64,000 nt of DNA from positions 60,978,938 through 61,042,937 of the forward strand of contig CM072812.1 of NCBI GenBank assembly GCA_037013495.1. The letters are read 5' to 3'. Under the pieces are notes generated by a model. The model was not told the origin of the DNA. It made no database searches and saw nothing but the letters and a program-made list of their open reading frames with translations. Numbering within the stretch: position 1 is the stretch's first letter; each line of letters begins with the position of its first letter. Below are positions 11,619 through 23,861 of the stretch, piece by piece. Source of the stretch: Hippophae tibetana. Lineage: Eukaryota; Streptophyta; Magnoliopsida; Rosales; Elaeagnaceae. Position numbers and translations under genes: made by a program.

Positions 11619-12239
11619 ACCTTCCATATGATTTATTATAATAGCCGTGTCGATGCACGATTAAAAAATTTTAACAGTTTAACGTTGCAACCCCAATTAA
11701 TCTATCTTTGTTTTTCAAAAAAATAAGATTGTTGCAGCATGTCACAGTTTTAAAATCAAAGAAAAAAAAAAAGATACGAAGAATTTAAAGAAAAATAAAA
11801 AAAGAAATCCAAAAATGAAAACAACGACAACAAAATGGATAGAAAACGCAAGGGATGAAGGATTAAATTTCTTTCTTTTTATTCCGAATTTTCATTCCAG
11901 AATGAAAAAAAGAATTAAATAATTATTGTTTTAAATCTAAAATTCAAAAATGGAAAAATGAAGACATATAACCATTTTTTTGCAACCAAGGCTCTCGTTC
12001 TAAATTATATGTAACCTTTAGGTGACCAACCTAGTAACTCAACGAAATATTTACGATTGAATTGCAAAGAACGTGGTTAAGATGATTAATAAAGAATCCT
12101 ATAGAAAAAGAACCGAAAACAACGCAATATGATGAGACCAAAATTTATGACATCAGTAAGTTGTGTAAACAATGGAGTTTGGGTTCCCAAATGTTAAGAA
12201 CAGAACTAATGCTTTGTTGCATTTTTAGAAATCGAAACG
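11619..12239 (+). repeat. Rearranged 621-bp monomer (unit 19)
   Basis: This unit is 25 bp shorter than its 646-bp neighbours because about 92 bp of normal sequence are replaced by about 67 bp that are mostly inverted. Downstream of the inversion it has 'gaatgaaaaaaagaatt' and 'aaccatttttttgcaacc'. The only other unit seen with both is unit 25 (15465-16110), so unit 25 is its closest uninverted relative on the right side. The A run at the right junction resembles the B-prime units of block 2 (6455, 8390, 10327). Confidence 0.88.
11697..11766 (-). repeat. Micro-inverted segment inside one monomer
   Basis: On the minus strand this stretch reads as the normal monomer order: 'ctttgattttaaaactgtg', then 'acatgctgcaacaatc', then the T7 run, then 'gaaaaacaaagataga'. 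On the plus strand everything around it is in normal orientation. The left junction shares 'ttaat' between the forward sequence and the inverted end. The right junction shares 'aaagaa'. It is the only orientation change I found among 100 units. One base differs from the usual copy ('gattttaaaactg' against 'gatttttaaactg'). Confidence 0.93.
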
Positions 12240-12339
12240 ACCTTCCATATGATTTATTATAACAGCCATGTCGATGCGCGATTTAAAAATTATAACAGTT
12301 TAACGTTGCAACCCCAATTAATAACTTCTTTGTTTTTTA

Positions 12340-13830
12340 AACTGTGACATGCTGCAACAATCTTATTTTTTTGAAAAACAAAGATAGATTAACACATATA
12401 GAAAAAAGAACAAAAAACGATAAGAAGAATTTAATGAAAAATAAAAAAGGAAATCCAAAAAATTAAAACAACTACAACAAAATGGATAGAAAACGCAAGG
12501 GATGAAGGATTAAATTTCTTTCTTTTTATTCCGAATTTTCATTCCAGAATGAAAAAAACAATTAAATAATTATTGTTTTAAATCTAAAATTCAAAAATGG
12601 AAAAATGAAGACATATAACCTTTTTTTTGCAACCAAGGCTCTCATTCTAAATTATATGTAACCTTTAGGTGAACAACCTAGTAACTCAAAGAAATATTTA
12701 CGATTGAATTGCAAAGAACGTGGTTAAGATGATTAATAAAGAATCCTATAGAAAAAGAACCGAAAACAACCAATATGGTGATAACAAAATTTATGACATC
12801 AGTAAGTTGTGTAAACAATGGAGTTTGGGTTCCCAAATCTTGGGAACATAACTAATGCTTTGTTGCATTTTTAGAAATCGAAACGACCTTCCATATGATT
12901 TATTATAATAGCCGTGTCGATGCACGATTAAAAAATTTTAACAGTTTAACGTTGCAACCCCAATTAATAACTTCTTTGATTTTTAAACTATGACATGATG
13001 CAACAATCTTATTTTTTTGAAAAACAAAGATAGATTAACACACATAAAAAAAGAACAAAAAAAAGATACGAAGAATTTAAAGAAAAATAAAAAAAGAAAT
13101 CCAAAAATGAAAACAACGACAACAAAATGGATAGAAAACGCAAGGGATGAAGGATTAAATTTCTTTCTATTTATTCCGAATTTTCATTCCAGAATGAAAA
13201 AAACAATTAAATAATTATTGTTTTAAATCTAAAATTCAAAAATGGAAAAATGAAGACATATAACCTTTTTTTTGCCACCAAGGCTCTCATTCTAAATTAT
13301 ATGTAACCTTTAGGTGAACAACCTAGTAACTCAAAGAAATATTTACGATTGAATTACAAAGAACATGGTTAAGATGATTAATAAAGAATCCTATAGAAAA
13401 AGAACCGAAAACAACCAATATGGTGATAACAAAATTTATGACATCAGTAAGTTGTGTAAACAATGGAGTTTGGGTTCCCAAATCTTGGGAACATAACTAA
13501 TGCTTTGTTGCATTTTTAGAAATCGAAACGACCTTCCATATGATTTATTATAATAGCCGTGTCGATGCACGATTAAAAAATTTTAACAGTTTAACGTTGC
13601 AACCCCAATTAATAACTTCTTTGATTTTTAAACTATGACATGCTGCAACAATCTTATTTTTTTGAAAAACAAAGATAGATTAACACACATAAAAAAAGAA
13701 CAAAAAAAAGATACGAAGAATTTAAAGAAAAATAAAAAAAGAAATCCAAAAATGAAAACAACGACAACAAAATGGATAGAAAACGCAAGGGATGAAGGAT
13801 TAAATTTCTTTCTATTTATTCCGAATTTTC
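12340..13830 (+). repeat. Segment repeated 4517 bp downstream, first copy
   Basis: Units 20-22 (in part) match units 27-29 at a constant offset of 4517 bp: starts 12240/16757, 12886/17403 and 13531/18048. Shared uncommon markers are 'caaaaaacgataagaag' and 'actatgacatgatgcaac'. The left edge lies after the CpG patch, where units 20 and 27 differ. The right edge is near the 'ttcatccag' (here) against 'ttcattccag' (downstream) difference. Edges are approximate. Confidence 0.75.
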
Positions 13831-14049
13831 ATCCAGAATGAAAAAAACAATTAAATAATTATTGTTTTAAATCTAAAATTCAAAAATGGAAAAATGAAGA
13901 CATATAACCTTTTTTTTGCCACCAAGGCTCTCGTTCTAAATTATATGTAACCTTTAGGTGAACAACCTAGTAATTCAACGCAATATTTACGATTGAATTG
14001 CAAAGAATGTGTTAAGATGATTAATAAAGAATCCTATAGAAAAAGAACC

Positions 14050-15640
14050 GAAAACAACCAATATGGTGATAACAAAATTTATGACATCAGTAAGTTGTGT
14101 AAACAATGGAGTTTGGGTTCCCAAATCTTGGGAACATAACTAATGCTTTGTTGCATTTTTAGAAATCGAAACGACCTTCCATATGATTTATTATAACAGC
14201 CATGTCGATGCGCGATTTAAAAATTTTAACAGTTTAACGTTGCAACCCCAATTAATAACTTCTTTGATTTTTAAACTATGACATGCTGCAACAATCTTAT
14301 TTTTTTGAAAAACAAAGAGAGATTAACACACATGAAAAAAGAACAAAAAAAAGATACGAAGAATTTAAAGAAAAATAAAAAAAGAAATCCAAAAATGAAA
14401 ACAACGACAACAAAATGGATAGAAAACGCAAGGGATGAAGGATTAAATTTCTTTCTATTTATTCCGAATTTTCATTCCAGAATGAAAAAAACAATTAAAT
14501 AATTATTGTTTTAAATCTAAAATTCAAAAATGGAAAAAAGAAGACATATAACCTTTTTTTTGCCACCAAGGCTCTCATTCTAAATTATATGTAACCTTTA
14601 GGTGAACAACCTAGTAACTCAAAGAAATATTTACGATTGAATTACAAAGAACGTGGTTAAGAGGATTAATAAAGAATCCTATAGAAAAAGAACCGAAAAC
14701 AACCAATATGGTGAGACCAAAATTTATGACATCAGTAACTTGTGTAAACAATGGAGTTTGGGTTCCCAAATGTTAAGAACAGAACTAATGCTTTGTTGCA
14801 TTTTTAGAAATCGAAACGACCTTCCATATGATTTATTATAACAGCCATGTCGATGCGCGATTTAAAAATTATAACAGTTTAACGTTGCAACCCCAATTAA
14901 TAACTTCTTTGTTTTTTAAACTGTGACATGCTACAACAATCTTATTTTTTTGAAAAACAAAGATAGATTAACACACATAGAAAAAAGAACAAAAAAAGAT
15001 ACGAAGAATTTAAAGAAAAATAAAAAAGGAAATCCAAAAAATTAAAACAACTACAACAAAATGGATAGAAAACGCAAGGGATGAAGGATTAAATTTCTTT
15101 CTTTTTATTCCGAATTTTCATTCCAGAATGAAAAAAACAATTAAATAATTATTGTTTTAAATCTAAAATTCAAAAATGGAAAAATGAAGACATATAACCT
15201 TTTTTTTGCCACCAAGGCTCTCATTCTAAATTATATGTAACCTTTAGGTGAACAACCTAGTAACTCAAAGAAATATTTACGATTGAATTACAAAGAACGT
15301 GGTTAAGATGATTAATAAAGAATCCTATAGAAAAAGAACCGAAAACAACCAATATGGTGATAACAAAATTTATGACATCAGTAAGTTGTGTAAACAATGG
15401 AGTTTGGGTTCCCAAATCTTGGGAACATAACTAATGCTTTGTTGCATTTTTAGAAATCGAAACGACCTTCCATATGATTTATTATAACAGCCATGTCGAT
15501 GCGCGATTTAAAAATTTTAACAGTTTAACGTTGCAACCCCAATTAATAACTTCTTTGATTTTTAAACTATGACATGCTGCAACAATCTTATTTTTTTTGA
15601 AAAACAAAGAGAGATTAACACACATGAAAAAAGAACAAAA
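14050..15640 (+). repeat. Copy of block-1 dimer (units 8-9) within block 3
   Basis: Units 23-24 (14174-15464) match units 8-9 (4520-5810) at a constant offset of 9654 bp, including the private marker 'ggaaaaaagaag'. Differences seen are 'aagaggatt' for 'aagatgatt' and 'agtaacttg' for 'agtaagttg'. The match continues into the left part of unit 25 (apart from one extra T near 15598) and ends near 15640 at 'aaaaaaatatacg'. A block-1 dimer has been placed among block-3 units on the far side of the block-2 trimers. Confidence 0.8.
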
Positions 15641-16856
15641 AAATATACGAAGAATTTAAAGAAAAATAAAAAAAGAAATCCAAAAATGAAAACAACGACA
15701 ACAAAATGGATAGAAAATGCAAGGGATGAAGGATTAAATTTATTTCTTTTTATTCCGAATTTTCATTCCAGAATGAAAAAAAGAATTAAATAATTATTGT
15801 TTTAAATCTAAAATTCAAAAATGGAAAAATGAAGACATATAACCATTTTTTTGCAACCAAGGCTCTCGTTCTAAATTATATGTAACCTTTAGGTGACCAA
15901 CCTAGTAACTCAACGAAATATTTACGATTGAATTGCAAAGAACGTGGTTAAGATGATTAATAAAGAATCCTATAGAAAAAGAACCGAAAACAACGCAATA
16001 TGATGAGACCAAAATTTATGACATCAGTAAGTTGTGTAAACAATGGAGTTTGGGTTCCCAAATGTTAAGAACAGAACTAATGCTTTGTTGCATTTTTAGA
16101 AATCGAAACGACCTTCCATATGATTTATTATAACAGCCATGTCGATGCGCGATTTAAAAATTATAACAGTTTAACGTTGCAACCCCAATTAATAACTTCT
16201 TTGTTTTTTAAACTGTGACATGCTACAACAATCTTATTTTTTTGAAAAACAAAGATAGATTAACACACATAGAAAAAAGAACAAAAAAAGATAAGAAGAA
16301 TTTAAAGAAAAATAAAAAAGGAAATCCAAAAAATTAAAACAACTACAACAAAATGGATAGAAAACGCAAGGGATGAAGGATTAAATTTCTTTCTTTTTAT
16401 TCCGAATTTTCATTCCAGAATGAAAAAATCAATTAAATAATTATTGTTTTAAATCTAAAATTCAAAAATGGAAAAATGAAGACATATAACCTTTTTTTTG
16501 CCACCAAGGCTCTCATTCTAAATTATATGTAACCTTTAGGTGAACAACCTAGTAACTCAAAGAAATATTTACGATTGAATTACAAAGAACGTGGTTAAGA
16601 TGATTAATAAAGAATCCTATAGAAAAAGAACCGAAAACAACCAATATGGTGATACCAAAATTTATGACATCAGTAAGTTGTGTAAACAATGGAGTTTGGG
16701 TTCCCAAATGTTAAGAACAGAACTAATGCATTGTTGCATTTTTAGAAATCGAAACGACCTTCCATATGATTTATTATAATAGCCGTGTCGATGCACGATT
16801 AAAAAATTTTAACAGTTTAACGTTGCAACCCCAATTAATAACTTCTTTGTTTTTTA

Positions 16857-18347
16857 AACTGTGACATGCTGCAACAATCTTATTTTTTTGAAAAACAAAG
16901 ATAGATTAACACACATAGAAAAAAGAACAAAAAACGATAAGAAGAATTTAAAGAAAAATAAAAAAGGAAATCCAAAAAATTAAAACAACTACAACAAAAT
17001 GGATAGAAAACGCAAGGGATGAAGGATTAAATTTCTTTCTTTTTATTCCGAATTTTCATTCCAGAATGAAAAAAACAATTAAATAATTATTGTTTTAAAT
17101 CTAAAATTCAAAAATGGAAAAATGAAGACATATAACCTTTTTTTTGCAACCAAGGCTCTCATTCTAAATTATATGTAACCTTTAGGTGAACAACCTAGTA
17201 ACTCAAAGAAATATTTACGATTGAATTGCAAAGAACGTGGTTAAGATGATTAATAAAGAATCCTATAGAAAAAGAACCGAAAACAACCAATATGGTGATA
17301 ACAAAATTTATGACATCAGTAAGTTGTGTAAACAATGGAGTTTGGGTTCCCAAATCTTGGGAACATAACTAATGCTTTGTTGCATTTTTAGAAATCGAAA
17401 CGACCTTCCATATGATTTATTATAATAGCCGTGTCGATGCACGATTAAAAAATTTTAACAGTTTAACGTTGCAACCCCAATTAATAACTTCTTTGATTTT
17501 TAAACTATGACATGATGCAACAATCTTATTTTTTTGAAAAACAAAGATAGATTAACACACATAAAAAAAGAACAAAAAAAAGATACGAAGAATTTAAAGA
17601 AAAATAAAAAAAGAAATCCAAAAATGAAAACAACGACAACAAAATGGATAGAAAACGCAAGGGATGAAGGATTAAATTTCTTTCTATTTATTCCGAATTT
17701 TCATTCCAGAATGAAAAAAACAATTAAATAATTATTGTTTTAAATCTAAAATTCAAAAATGGAAAAATGAAGACATATAACCTTTTTTTTGCCACCAAGG
17801 CTCTCATTCTAAATTATATGTAACCTTTAGGTGAACAACCTAGTAACTCAAAGAAATATTTACGATTGAATTACAAAGAACGTGGTTAAGATGATTAATA
17901 AAGAATCCTATAAAAAAAGAACCGAAAACAACCAATATGGTGATAACAAAATTTATGACATCAGTAAGTTGTGTAAACAATGGAGTTTGGGTTCCCAAAT
18001 CTTGGGAACATAACTAATGCTTTGTTGCATTTTTAGAAATCGAAACGACCTTCCATATGATTTATTATAATAGCCGTGTCGATGCACGATTAAAAAATTT
18101 TAACAGTTTAACGTTGCAACCCCAATTAATAACTTCTTTGATTTTTAAACTATGACATGCTGCAACAATCTTATTTTTTTGAAAAACAAAGATAGATTAA
18201 CACACATAAAAAAAGAACAAAAAAAAGATACGAAGAATTTAAAGAAAAATAAAAAAAGAAATCCAAAAATGAAAACAACGACAACAAAATGGATAGAAAA
18301 CGCAAGGGATGAAGGATTAAATTTCTTTCTATTTATTCCGAATTTTC
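16857..18347 (+). repeat. Segment repeated 4517 bp upstream, second copy
   Basis: This is the partner of 12340-13830. One visible difference is 'gaacgtgg' here against 'gaacatgg' in the first copy. Unit 26 (16111-16756), just before it, resembles unit 18 (10973), sharing 'gataagaag' and 'gaaaaaatcaatt'. The order around 10.9-13.5 kb is thus partly reproduced around 16.1-18.0 kb. Confidence 0.73.
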
Positions 18348-21300
18348 ATTCCAGAATGAAAAAAACAATTAAATAATTATTGTTTTAAATCTAAAATTCA
18401 AAAATGGAAAAATGAAGACATATAACCTTTTTTTTGCCACCAAGGCTCTCATTCTAAATTATATGTAACCTTTAGGTGAACAACCTAGTAACTCAAAGAA
18501 ATATTTATGATTGAATTACAAAGAACGTGGTTAAGATGATTAATAAAGAATCCTATAGGAAAAGAACCGAAAACAACCAATATGGTGATAACAAAATTTA
18601 TGACATCAGTAAGTTGTGTAAACAATGGAGTTTGGGTTCCCAAATCTTGGGAACATAACTAATGCTTTGTTGCATTTTTAGAAATAGAAACGACCTTCCA
18701 TATGATTTATTATAATAGCCGTGTCGATGCACGATTAAAAAATTTTAACAGTTTAACGTTGCAACCCCAATTAATAACTTCTTTGATTTTTAAACTATGA
18801 CATGCTGCAACAATCTTATTTTTTTGAAAAACAAAGATATATTAACACACATAAAAAAAGAACAAAAAAAAGATACGAAGAATTTAAAGAAAAATAAAAA
18901 AAGAAATACAAAAATGAAAACAACGACAACAAAATGGATAGAAAACGCAAGGGATGAAGGATTAAATTTCTTTCTATTTATTCCGAATTTTCATTCCAGA
19001 ATGAAAAAAACAATTAAATAATTATTGTTTTAAATCTAAAATTCAAAAATGGAAAAATGAAGACATATAACCTTTTTTTTTGCCACCAAGGCTCTCCTTC
19101 TAAATTATATGTAACCTTTAGGTGAACAACCTAGTAACTCAACGAAATATTTACGATTGAATTGCAAAGAACGTGGTTAAGATGATTAATAAAGAATTCT
19201 ATAGAAAAAGAACCGAAAACAACGCAATATGATGAGACCAAAATTTATGACATCAGTAAGTTGTGTAAACAATGGAGTTTGGGTTCCCAAATGTAAAGAA
19301 CAGAACTAATGCTTTGTTGCATTTTTAGAAATCGAAACGACCTTCCATATTATTTATTATAACAGCCATGTCGATGCGCGATTTAAAAATTATAACAGTT
19401 TAACGTTGCAACCCCAATTAATAACTTCTTTCTTTTTTAAACTGTGACATGCTACAACAATCTTATTTTTTTGAAAAACAAAGATAGATTAACACACATA
19501 GAAAAAAGAACAAAAAAAGATAAGAAGAATTTAAAGAAAAATAAAAAAGGAAATCCAAAAAATTAAAACAACTACAACAAAATGGATAGAAAACGCAAGG
19601 GATGAAGGATTAAATTTCTTTCTTTTTATTCCGAATTTTCATTCCAGAATGAAAAAAACAATTAAATAATTATTGTTTTAAATCTAAAATTCAAAAATGG
19701 AAAAATGAAGACATATAACCTTTTTTTTGCAACCAAGGCTCTCATTCTAAATTATATGTAACCTTTAGGTGAACAACCTAGTAACTCAAAGAAATATTTA
19801 CGATTGAATTGCAAAGAACGTGGTTAAGATGATTAATAAAGAATCCTATAGAAAAAGAACCGAAAACAACCAATATGGTGATAACAAAATTTATGACATC
19901 AGTAAGTTGTGTAAACAATGGAGTTTGGGTTCCCAAATCTTGGGAACATAACTAATGCTTTGTTGCATTTTTAGAAATCGAAACGACCTTCCATATGATT
20001 TATTATAATAGCCGTGTCGATGCACGATTAAAAAATTTTAACAGTTTAACGTTGCAACCCCAATTAATAACTTCTTTGATTTTTAAACTATGACATGCTG
20101 CAACAATCTTATTTTTTTGAAAAACAAAGATAGATTAACACACATAAAAAAAGAACAAAAAAAAGATAAGAAGAATTTAAAGAAAAATAAAAAAGGAAAT
20201 CCAAAAAATTAAAACAACTACAACAAAATGGCTAGAAAACGCAAGGGATGAAGGATTAAATTTCTTTCTATTTATTCCGAATTTTCATTCCAGAATGAAA
20301 AAAAAAATTAAATAATTATTGTTTTAAATCTAAAATTCAAAAATGGAAAAATGAAGACATATAACCTTTTTTTTTGCCACCAAGGCTCTCATTCTAAATT
20401 ATATGTAACCTTTAGGTGAACAACCTAGTAACTCAAAGAAATATTTACGATTGAATTACAAAGAACGTGGTTAAGATAATCAATAAAGAATCCTATCGAA
20501 AAAGAACCGAAAACAACCAATATGGTGATAACAAAATTTATGACATCAGTAAGTTGTGTAAACAATGGAGTTTGGGTTCCCAAATCTTGGGAACATAACT
20601 AATGCTTTGTTGCATTTTTAGAAATCGAAACGACCTTCCATATGATTTATTATAATAGCCGTGTCGATGCACGATTAAAAAATTTTAACAGTTTAACGTT
20701 GCAATGCCAATTAATAACTTCTTTGATTTTTAAACTATGACATGCTGCAACAATCTTATTTTTTTGAAAAACAAAGATAGATTAACACACATAAAAAAAG
20801 AACAAAAAAAAGATACGAAGAATTTAAAGAAAAATAAAAAAAGAAATACAAAAATGAAAACAACGACAACAAAATGTATAGAAAACACAAGGGATGAAGG
20901 ATTAAATTTCTTTCTATTTATTCCGAATTTTCATTCCAGAATGAAAAAAACAATTAAATAATTATTGTTTTAAATCTAAAATTCAAAAATGGAAAAATGA
21001 AGACATATAACCTTTTTTTTGCCACCAAGGCTCTCGTTCTAAATTATATGTAACCTTTAGGTGAACAACCTAGTAACTCAACGAAATATTTACGATTGAA
21101 TTGCAAAGAACGTGGTTAAGATGATTAATAAAGAATCCTATAGAAAAAGAACCGAAAACAACGCAATATGATGAGACCAAAATTTATGACATCAGTAAGT
21201 TGTGTAAACAATGGAGTTTGGGTTCCCAAATGTTAAGAACAGAACTAATGCTTTGTTGCATTTTTAGAAATCGAAACGACCTTCCATATGATTTATTATA

Positions 21301-23861
21301 ACAGCCATGTCGATGCGCGATTTAAAAATTATAACAGTTTAACGTTGCAACCCCAATTAATAACTTCTTTGATTTTTAAACTATGACATGCTGCAACAAT
21401 CTTATTTTTTTGAAAAACAAAGATAGATTAACACACATAAAAAAAGAACAAAAAAAAGATACGAAGAATTTAAAGAAAAATAAAAAAAGAAATACAAAAA
21501 TGAAAACAACGACAACAAAATGGATAGAAAATGCAAGGGATGAAGGATTAAATTTCTTTCTATTTATTCCGAATTTTCATTCCAGAATGAAAAAAACAAT
21601 TAAATAATTATTGTTTTAAATCTAAAATTCAAAAATGGAAAAATGAAGACATATAAGCTTTTTTTTGCCACCAAGGCTCTCGTTCTAAATTATATGTAAC
21701 CTTTAGGTGAACAACCTAGTAACTCAACGAAATATTTACGATTGAATTGCAAAGAACGTGGTTAAGATGATTAATAAAGAATCCTATAGAAAAAGAACCG
21801 AAAACAACGCAATATGATGAGACCAAAATTTATGACATCAGTAAGTTGTGTAAACAATGGAGTTTGGGTTCCCAAATGTTAAGAACAGAACTAATGCTTT
21901 GTTGCATTTTTAGAAATCGAAACGACCTTCCATATGATTTATTATAACAGCCATGTCGATGCGCGATTTAAAAATTATAACAGTTTAACGTTGCAACCCC
22001 AATTAATAACTTCTTTGTTTTTTAAACTGTGACATGCTACAACAATCTTATTTTTTTGAAAAACAAAGATAGATTAACACACATAGAAAAAAGAACAAAA
22101 AAAGATAAGAAGAATTTAAAGAAAAATAAAAAAGGAAATCCAAAAAATTAAACCAACTACAACAAAATGGATGGAAAACGCAAGGGATGAAGGATTAAAT
22201 TTCTTTCTTTTTATTCCGAATTTTCATTCCAGAATGAAAAAAACAATTAAATAATTATTGTTTTAAATCTAAAATTCAAAAATGGAAAAATGAAGACATA
22301 TAACCTTTTTTTTGCAACCAAGGCTCTCATTCTAAATTATATGTAACCTTTAGGTGAACAACCTAGTAACTCAAAGAAATATTTACGATTGAATTGCAAA
22401 GAACGTGGTTAAGATGATTAATAAAGAATCCTATAGAAAAAGAACCGAAAACAACCAATATGGTGATAACAAAATTTATGACATCAGTAAGTTGTGTAAA
22501 CAATGGAGTTTGGGTTCCCAAATCTTGGGAACATAACTAATGCTTTGTTGCATTTTTAGAAATCGAAACGACCTTCCATATGATTTATTATAATAGCCGT
22601 GTCGATGCGCGATTAAAAAATTTTAACAGTTTAACGTTGCAACCCCAATTAATAACTTCTTTGATTTTTAAACTATGACATGCTGCAACAATCTTATTTT
22701 TTTGAAAAACAAAGATAGATTAACACACATAAAAAAAGAACAAAAAAAAGATACGAAGAATTTAAAGAAAAATAAAAAAAGAAATCCAAAAATGAAAACA
22801 ACGACAATAAAATGGATAGAAAACGCAAGGGATGAAGGATTAAATTTCTTTCTATTTATTCCGAATTTTCATTCCAGAATGAGAAATACAATTAAATAAT
22901 TATTGTTTTAAATCTAAAATTCAAAAATGGAAAAATGAAGACATATAACCTTTTTTTTGCCACCAAGGCTCTCATTCTAAATTATATGTAACCTTTAGGT
23001 GAACAACCTAGTAACTCAAAGAAATATTTACGATTGAATTACAAAGAACGTGGTTAAGATGATTAATAAAGAATCCTATAGAAAAAGAACCGAAAACAAT
23101 AAATATGGTGATAACAAAATTTATGACATCAGTAAGTTGTGTAAACAATGGAGTTTGGGTTCCCAAATCTTGGGAACATAACTAATGCTTTGATGCATTT
23201 TTAGAAATCGAAACGACCTTCCATATGATTTATTATAATAGCCGTGTCGATGCACGATTAAAACATTTTAACAGTTTAACGTTGCAACCCCAATTAATAA
23301 CTTCTTTGATTTTTAAACTATGACATGCTGCAACAATCTTATTTTTTTGAAAAACAAAGATAGATTAACACACATAAAAAAAGAACAAAAAAAAGATACG
23401 AAGAATTTAAAGAAAAATAAAAAAAGAAATCCAAAAATGAAAACAACGACAACAAAATGGACAGAAAACGCAAGGGATGAAGGATTAAATTTCTTTCTAT
23501 TTATTCCGAATGTTCATTCCAGAATGAAAAAAACAATTAAATAATTATTGTTTTAAATCTAAAATTCAAAAATGGAAAAATGAAGACATATAACCTTTTT
23601 TTTGCCACCAAGGCTCTCGTTCTAAATTATATGTAACCTTTAGGTGAACAACCTAGTAACTCAACGAAATATTTACGATTGAATTGCAAAGAACATGGTT
23701 AAGATGATTAATAAAGAATCCTATAGAAAAAGAACCGAAAACAACGCAATATGATGAGACCAAAATTTATGACATCAGTAAGTTGTGTAAACAATGGAGT
23801 TTGGGTTCCCAAATGTTAAGAACAGAACTAATGCTTTGTTGCATTTTTAGAAATCGAAACG

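Larger units (their letters stand above)
11619..23861 (+). repeat. Block 3: irregular mixed monomers
   Basis: Units 19-37 start at 11619, 12240, 12886, 13531, 14174, 14819, 15465, 16111, 16757, 17403, 18048, 18693, 19340, 19986, 20633, 21279, 21925, 22571 and 23216. No single higher-order period holds throughout. A new subtype dominates, with 'ataatagccgtgtcgatgca' followed by 'cgattaaaaaatttt', and 'acataaaaaaagaac'. It is interleaved with A- and B-like units. Units 30-33 and 34-37 look partly like a 4-unit repeat of about 2585 bp (19340 to 21925, 19986 to 22571). Unit 22 is 643 bp because 'gaacgtggttaag' became 'gaatgtgttaag'. Confidence 0.8.
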
